Below are positions 24,661 to 27,162 of a stretch of DNA of 27,162 nucleotides, piece by piece; position 1 is the stretch's first letter; each line of letters begins with the position of its first letter. The DNA is taken from positions 1-27,162 of the forward strand of contig PIVW01000019.1 in the NCBI GenBank assembly GCA_003353825.1, written 5' to 3'. The DNA comes from Chloroflexota bacterium (GTDB lineage: Bacteria; Chloroflexota; Anaerolineae; J102). A program made the position numbers and the translations under genes. The notes beneath the pieces were generated by a model, which did not search any database, was not told the DNA's origin, and saw nothing but the letters and a program-made list of their open reading frames with translations.

Positions 24661-25044
24661 TCAGGGACGATGCCAAAAGACGCCCCCTTCATGGATGATT
24701 CGAATGGCTGAGACAAGATCGTCGGGGGCCGTGCGCTTGGGAACATAGCCGGATGCACCTGCTTCGAGCATCTCCTCGTAGTATTGCTCATCTTCATGCA
24801 TGGTCAAGGCCAGCACAGCAGTATCCGGTCTGAGCGCCTTAATCCTGCGCGTCGCTTCAATACCACCCACGATGGGCATGATGACATCCATGATCACGAT
24901 ATCCGGCTCGAGACGAAGTACCATATCTAAAGCTGCTTCACCGCTGTCCGCCTCACCCACGATCTCTATATCGGGTTCACTGGCGAATAACATACGCAAT
25001 CCCGCTCGTACGATGTCATGGTCATCCACTAGCAGTAGTTTCAT
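24661..25044 (-). CDS. Receiver-only response regulator (NarL type, DNA-binding domain missing)
   Basis: A 127-aa product, MKLLLVDDHDIVRAGLRMLF onward: a complete receiver domain of the NarL/LuxR class. Acidic pocket D7-D8, phosphoacceptor D53 (IVIMDVIMP), T81, and K103 (YVPKRTAPDDL). In the NarL class the receiver is followed by a linker and a LuxR-type HTH, giving about 210-220 aa. Here the frame stops just after HEGGVFWHRP, and no HTH is found downstream in any frame before the convergent cytochrome gene. The start at 25044 is chosen for the GGAGG 5 nt upstream; an ATG at 25056 would add four residues. It overlaps the kinase gene by 23 bp, so the two are translationally coupled. Confidence 0.9.
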   Translation of the reverse strand: MKLLLVDDHDIVRAGLRMLFASEPDIEIVGEADSGEAALDMVLRLEPDIVIMDVIMPIVGGIEATRRIKALRPDTAVLALTMHEDEQYYEEMLEAGASGYVPKRTAPDDLVSAIRIIHEGGVFWHRP

Positions 25045-26605
25045 TACTTCCTCCATATTCTATCTCCATCATAAGGGGTATTATAGCCCGGACGCAGGTC
25101 CCTTGCCCCACCGCTGAATCGATCTCCACCTGTCCGCCAACCAGCGTCGCTCGCTCTCGCATACCCAGGATGCCCCAGCCTTTCGTTGACCCGATGTTTC
25201 TTAATACTTCCTCCGATTCAAAGCCCCTACCATCGTCCTTCACCTCCAGTGTCACTTCGTCCGTGCGGAAGGCCAATACAATTTCCGCTTCTGTGGATTG
25301 CGAATGCTTGGCAACGTTTGTCAGCGCCTCCTGACTGATGCGAAACAAGACGGTCTCATAGTCTGGCGGTAATCTTTTCACAGCACCACGCACGCTAAAA
25401 TTACAGGGGATCCTCCAGCGCTCGGTAAAGATACGTGCATACCAACGAAGCGCCGGCGCTAGTCCCAGATCGTCAAGGTGAAAGGGGCGCAAATCCTCGA
25501 TGATCTGACTCAATTCCGCTAGAGCTTCAACGGAATAAGAGCCCAATTGGCTGGCAGTACCTACTGCCTTACTGTCTTTCTCCAGTAACCCCTCCAGCCC
25601 CTTCAGTCCCAAACCTATTGCTGTCAGTGATTGACCTGTGGTGTCGTGGAGTTCTCGTGCAATACGTTGCCGTTCGGCCTCTTGCGCTTCAACCGCCTGA
25701 TGTAAGAGATTTCCCAGCAATTCTTCACGGCGTTGCACCTCACCATACAGGCGTTCGATCTCACGCCGGTTCTGCCGTTCCATCTCAATCTGGTCCTTCT
25801 GTGCTTCAACCCGTGCCGCTACGGCAGCATCCAAACGACGCTGACTCTCCAATTCGAAAGCATTGAGGGCGCGCACCATGAAAAAGATCAGACCTGCAGC
25901 CATAATGCCTCGAAAAAGCTGTACGGGAATGCCAAACCATTGAAGAAAAGCGAAGCTGTTGATGATATTTGAAGGCACCAATATGGTTTGGCGAACGAAT
26001 ACCTGACTAAGGACGCCGTAAAGAAATAATGCTGTAGCTGCCCAAACCAGGTCGCGTCCAAACTGGGGCATATCGTGCATTCGAAAGGTCCGCTGCTGCT
26101 GCATGAGCGCCCAGGTGCCGAGCAGCGCGCCAGGTATGCCCAGTGCATAGCGCGCCAATACATCAGAAATTGCCACAGCCTCTTGAGGCTCGGGCTTAAA
26201 CAGAATCAGGGCAGCGAAGCTGCCAGCCAGCCAAATCCCGGTCAGAATAGTTAAGGGGACTATCAGTTGCCGTAAACCTATTTCAGCATCGCTCAGAAGT
26301 ATCATCCCGAATGCGAACAGCAATAGGAATGATGCCACCAGGAGCAGGATGCGCAGGATCTCCTCGGCGATGCCTGGCGCATAGCCTCGAGACAACGACG
26401 CTATCTTCTGAAACATCTCCGCCCATTCATGTGCACCGTGCAATATCCCAAACCAGGCCAGCGGCACAATCGCAGCCGCAAATCGAAAGGCTGATGTGCG
26501 TCTTCCCGCTAAAAGAAGCGCCAGTCCCATGGCAAAGAAAGCCAAACCGTAGAACAAATATACGGGAATGATATTGCGGACAAAAAACTGGGAAAGCTCA
26601 TTCAT
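25022..26605 (-). CDS. Seven-TM sensor histidine kinase, HisKA_3/NarX class
   Basis: A 527-aa product. About seven hydrophobic helices (roughly 11-34, 40-61, 83-104, 114-136, 150-168, 185-204 and 220-247) form a membrane sensor of unrecognised type. A coiled coil (about 248-310) leads to the HisKA_3 phosphoacceptor ERQRIARELHDTTGQSL, with H320. The HATPase_c domain (about 415-510) has the N-box region ISQEALTNVAKHS, DDGRG (457-461), and GWGILGMRERA. This is the normal partner of NarL-type regulators, and the receiver gene overlaps its 3' end by 23 bp. The ATG at 26605 is preferred; a TTG at 26635 would add ten residues. The ligand is unknown; nearness to a multiheme cytochrome hints at redox or respiratory sensing, but that is speculation. 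Confidence 0.93.
   Translation of the reverse strand: MNELSQFFVRNIIPVYLFYGLAFFAMGLALLLAGRRTSAFRFAAAIVPLAWFGILHGAHEWAEMFQKIASLSRGYAPGIAEEILRILLLVASFLLLFAFGMILLSDAEIGLRQLIVPLTILTGIWLAGSFAALILFKPEPQEAVAISDVLARYALGIPGALLGTWALMQQQRTFRMHDMPQFGRDLVWAATALFLYGVLSQVFVRQTILVPSNIINSFAFLQWFGIPVQLFRGIMAAGLIFFMVRALNAFELESQRRLDAAVAARVEAQKDQIEMERQNRREIERLYGEVQRREELLGNLLHQAVEAQEAERQRIARELHDTTGQSLTAIGLGLKGLEGLLEKDSKAVGTASQLGSYSVEALAELSQIIEDLRPFHLDDLGLAPALRWYARIFTERWRIPCNFSVRGAVKRLPPDYETVLFRISQEALTNVAKHSQSTEAEIVLAFRTDEVTLEVKDDGRGFESEEVLRNIGSTKGWGILGMRERATLVGGQVEIDSAVGQGTCVRAIIPLMMEIEYGGSNETTASG
25050..25054 (-). promoter_or_regulatory. Ribosome-binding site of the response regulator
   Basis: On the minus strand GGAGG stands 5 nt before the ATG at 25044, inside the end of the kinase gene. 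It favours that start over the ATG at 25056. Confidence 0.65.
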
Positions 26606-26678
26606 TTTTCGAGAAGACACCAACTGTCCCGACAAAAAACGGTGATCTGGTGTGCCAGACTTCTGTGATATGACCTAC

Positions 26679-26684
26679 ATTATA
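26679..26684 (-). promoter_or_regulatory. Candidate -10 box of the histidine kinase
   Basis: On the minus strand this reads TATAAT, about 75 bp before the kinase ATG. The site is part of the palindrome ATTATAAT, so a plus-strand TATAAT exists too (26681-26686). No good -35 is visible for either direction. Confidence 0.35.
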
Positions 26685-27060
26685 ATGCACCTTGTACGAT
26701 TCAACCACTGTCCAAAAAGCCGACCATCTACATTGTTCCACCTGACCTGTATAAGGCAAAAACTACATCCGGGCGCAACCCTGCGGTTATTTGCGTTTAC
26801 TATACTATGGGACACGGCCAAGTACGTCAGGAAAAAGAGAAGGCCCTAGATTCTCGAGGTCCACTGGTTATGTGTGTCAATACTATGGGTCTAGATCAAT
26901 CGGCCATGAAAGTATGTCGTGTGCAAGCTTGGCGACCGGAAATGCCTCACCCCAACGTCGCGAAGGTGACACAACCGAATTTGGAACTGCAATATCGACT
27001 CCGGTTAAGCGAACAAACGGTCAAGTTGACAAGGTAAGCGTCGTAACTTACTAGCAATTG

Positions 27061-27099
27061 TTCCCAGACTGCGCTGGGAAAATGAGGCCCCGTTGGGGC
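27061..27099. repeat. Two adjacent hairpins before the edge promoter
   Basis: TTCCCAG/CTGGGAA (27061-27067 and 27074-27080) with a 6-nt loop, then GCCCC/GGGGC (27087-27091 and 27095-27099) with a 3-nt loop. Both are perfect. They directly precede the promoter candidate. They could end an upstream transcript or be part of a regulatory region cut by the window edge. Confidence 0.45.
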
Positions 27100-27101
27100 A
27101 G

Positions 27102-27130
27102 TTGACATGAAGCATGTGTGCTACTAAACT
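27102..27130 (+). promoter_or_regulatory. Near-consensus sigma-70 promoter at the window edge
   Basis: An exact TTGACA (27102-27107), a 17-bp spacer, and TAAACT (27125-27130), which differs from TATAAT at two positions. It would drive a gene to the right of the window, divergent from the kinase. Confidence 0.5.
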
Positions 27131-27162
27131 ATCTTGTAAGCGAAACAGCGACTTGTTATGCA

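Larger units (their letters stand above)
26606..27162. other. 557-bp terminal gap without a convincing gene
   Basis: Short open frames exist (for example 26807-27037 on +), but none has a ribosome-binding site or family resemblance. The stretch holds a palindromic TATAAT pair near 26680, two hairpins (27061-27099), and a rightward promoter candidate at 27102-27130. The middle part (26700-27050) shows no structure I can name. Confidence 0.6.

Noticed and set aside
26807..27037. 76-aa open frame near the right edge
   Set aside because: No ribosome-binding site and no domain; overlapping frames of similar length make it look like chance.

Overview
The window (about 52% GC by eye) looks like a chromosomal segment of a Chloroflexota bacterium of the Anaerolineae/Caldilineae/Ardenticatenia type. 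This is inferred from gene style and order: a division/cell-wall (dcw) cluster with two CvpA-like membrane genes inserted, a class II ribonucleotide reductase next to nrdR, a very large exported protein with Thr-Pro linkers and PPC domains, and a truncated SARP-like protein. No rRNA, tRNA, CRISPR array or transposase gene is visible.

Region 1 (1-12369, all + strand) is the dcw cluster: the end of mraY, then murD, ftsW, murG, two CvpA-like membrane proteins, murC, murB, ddl, ftsQ, ftsA and ftsZ. These genes make and translocate the peptidoglycan precursor (MurD/C/B, MraY, MurG, Ddl) and build the divisome (FtsW, FtsQ, FtsA, FtsZ). Coupling is tight at the front: ftsW overlaps murG by 119 bp, and the next junctions overlap by 1-4 bp or nearly touch. 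It loosens toward ftsZ, which has its own ribosome-binding site and a plausible private promoter.

Region 2 (12370-15849) is deoxynucleotide supply: a 384-bp regulatory gap, then nrdR and nrdJ (B12-dependent ribonucleotide reductase). The gap holds a promoter candidate, an exact DnaA box, and two NrdR-box-like sites exactly 31 bp apart, so autoregulation by NrdR is well supported.

Region 3 (15850-23806) is accessory. A 562-bp gap full of inverted repeats includes a 118-bp palindromic MITE-like element and a good intrinsic terminator. It is followed by a small SARP/BTAD-like fragment and then a 2168-aa exported protein with four PPC domains, two Thr-Pro linkers, a right-handed beta-helix and a zincin motif. 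A 64-bp element with perfect 14-bp inverted ends sits 8 bp behind that gene, and a further 60-bp inverted repeat precedes the next gene.

Region 4 (23807-27162) has an eight-heme membrane-anchored cytochrome c (+) facing a two-component pair (-): a 7-TM HisKA_3 histidine kinase and a receiver-only response regulator that lacks the usual LuxR-type DNA-binding domain. The last 557 bp hold no convincing gene, but contain kinase promoter elements, two hairpins and a near-consensus rightward promoter at the window edge.

No unmistakably new system was found. The best leads are the NrdR/DnaA control region, the giant zincin/beta-helix protein with a substituted metzincin motif, the ftsW/murG overprint, the two dispersed palindromic elements, and the effectorless receiver.
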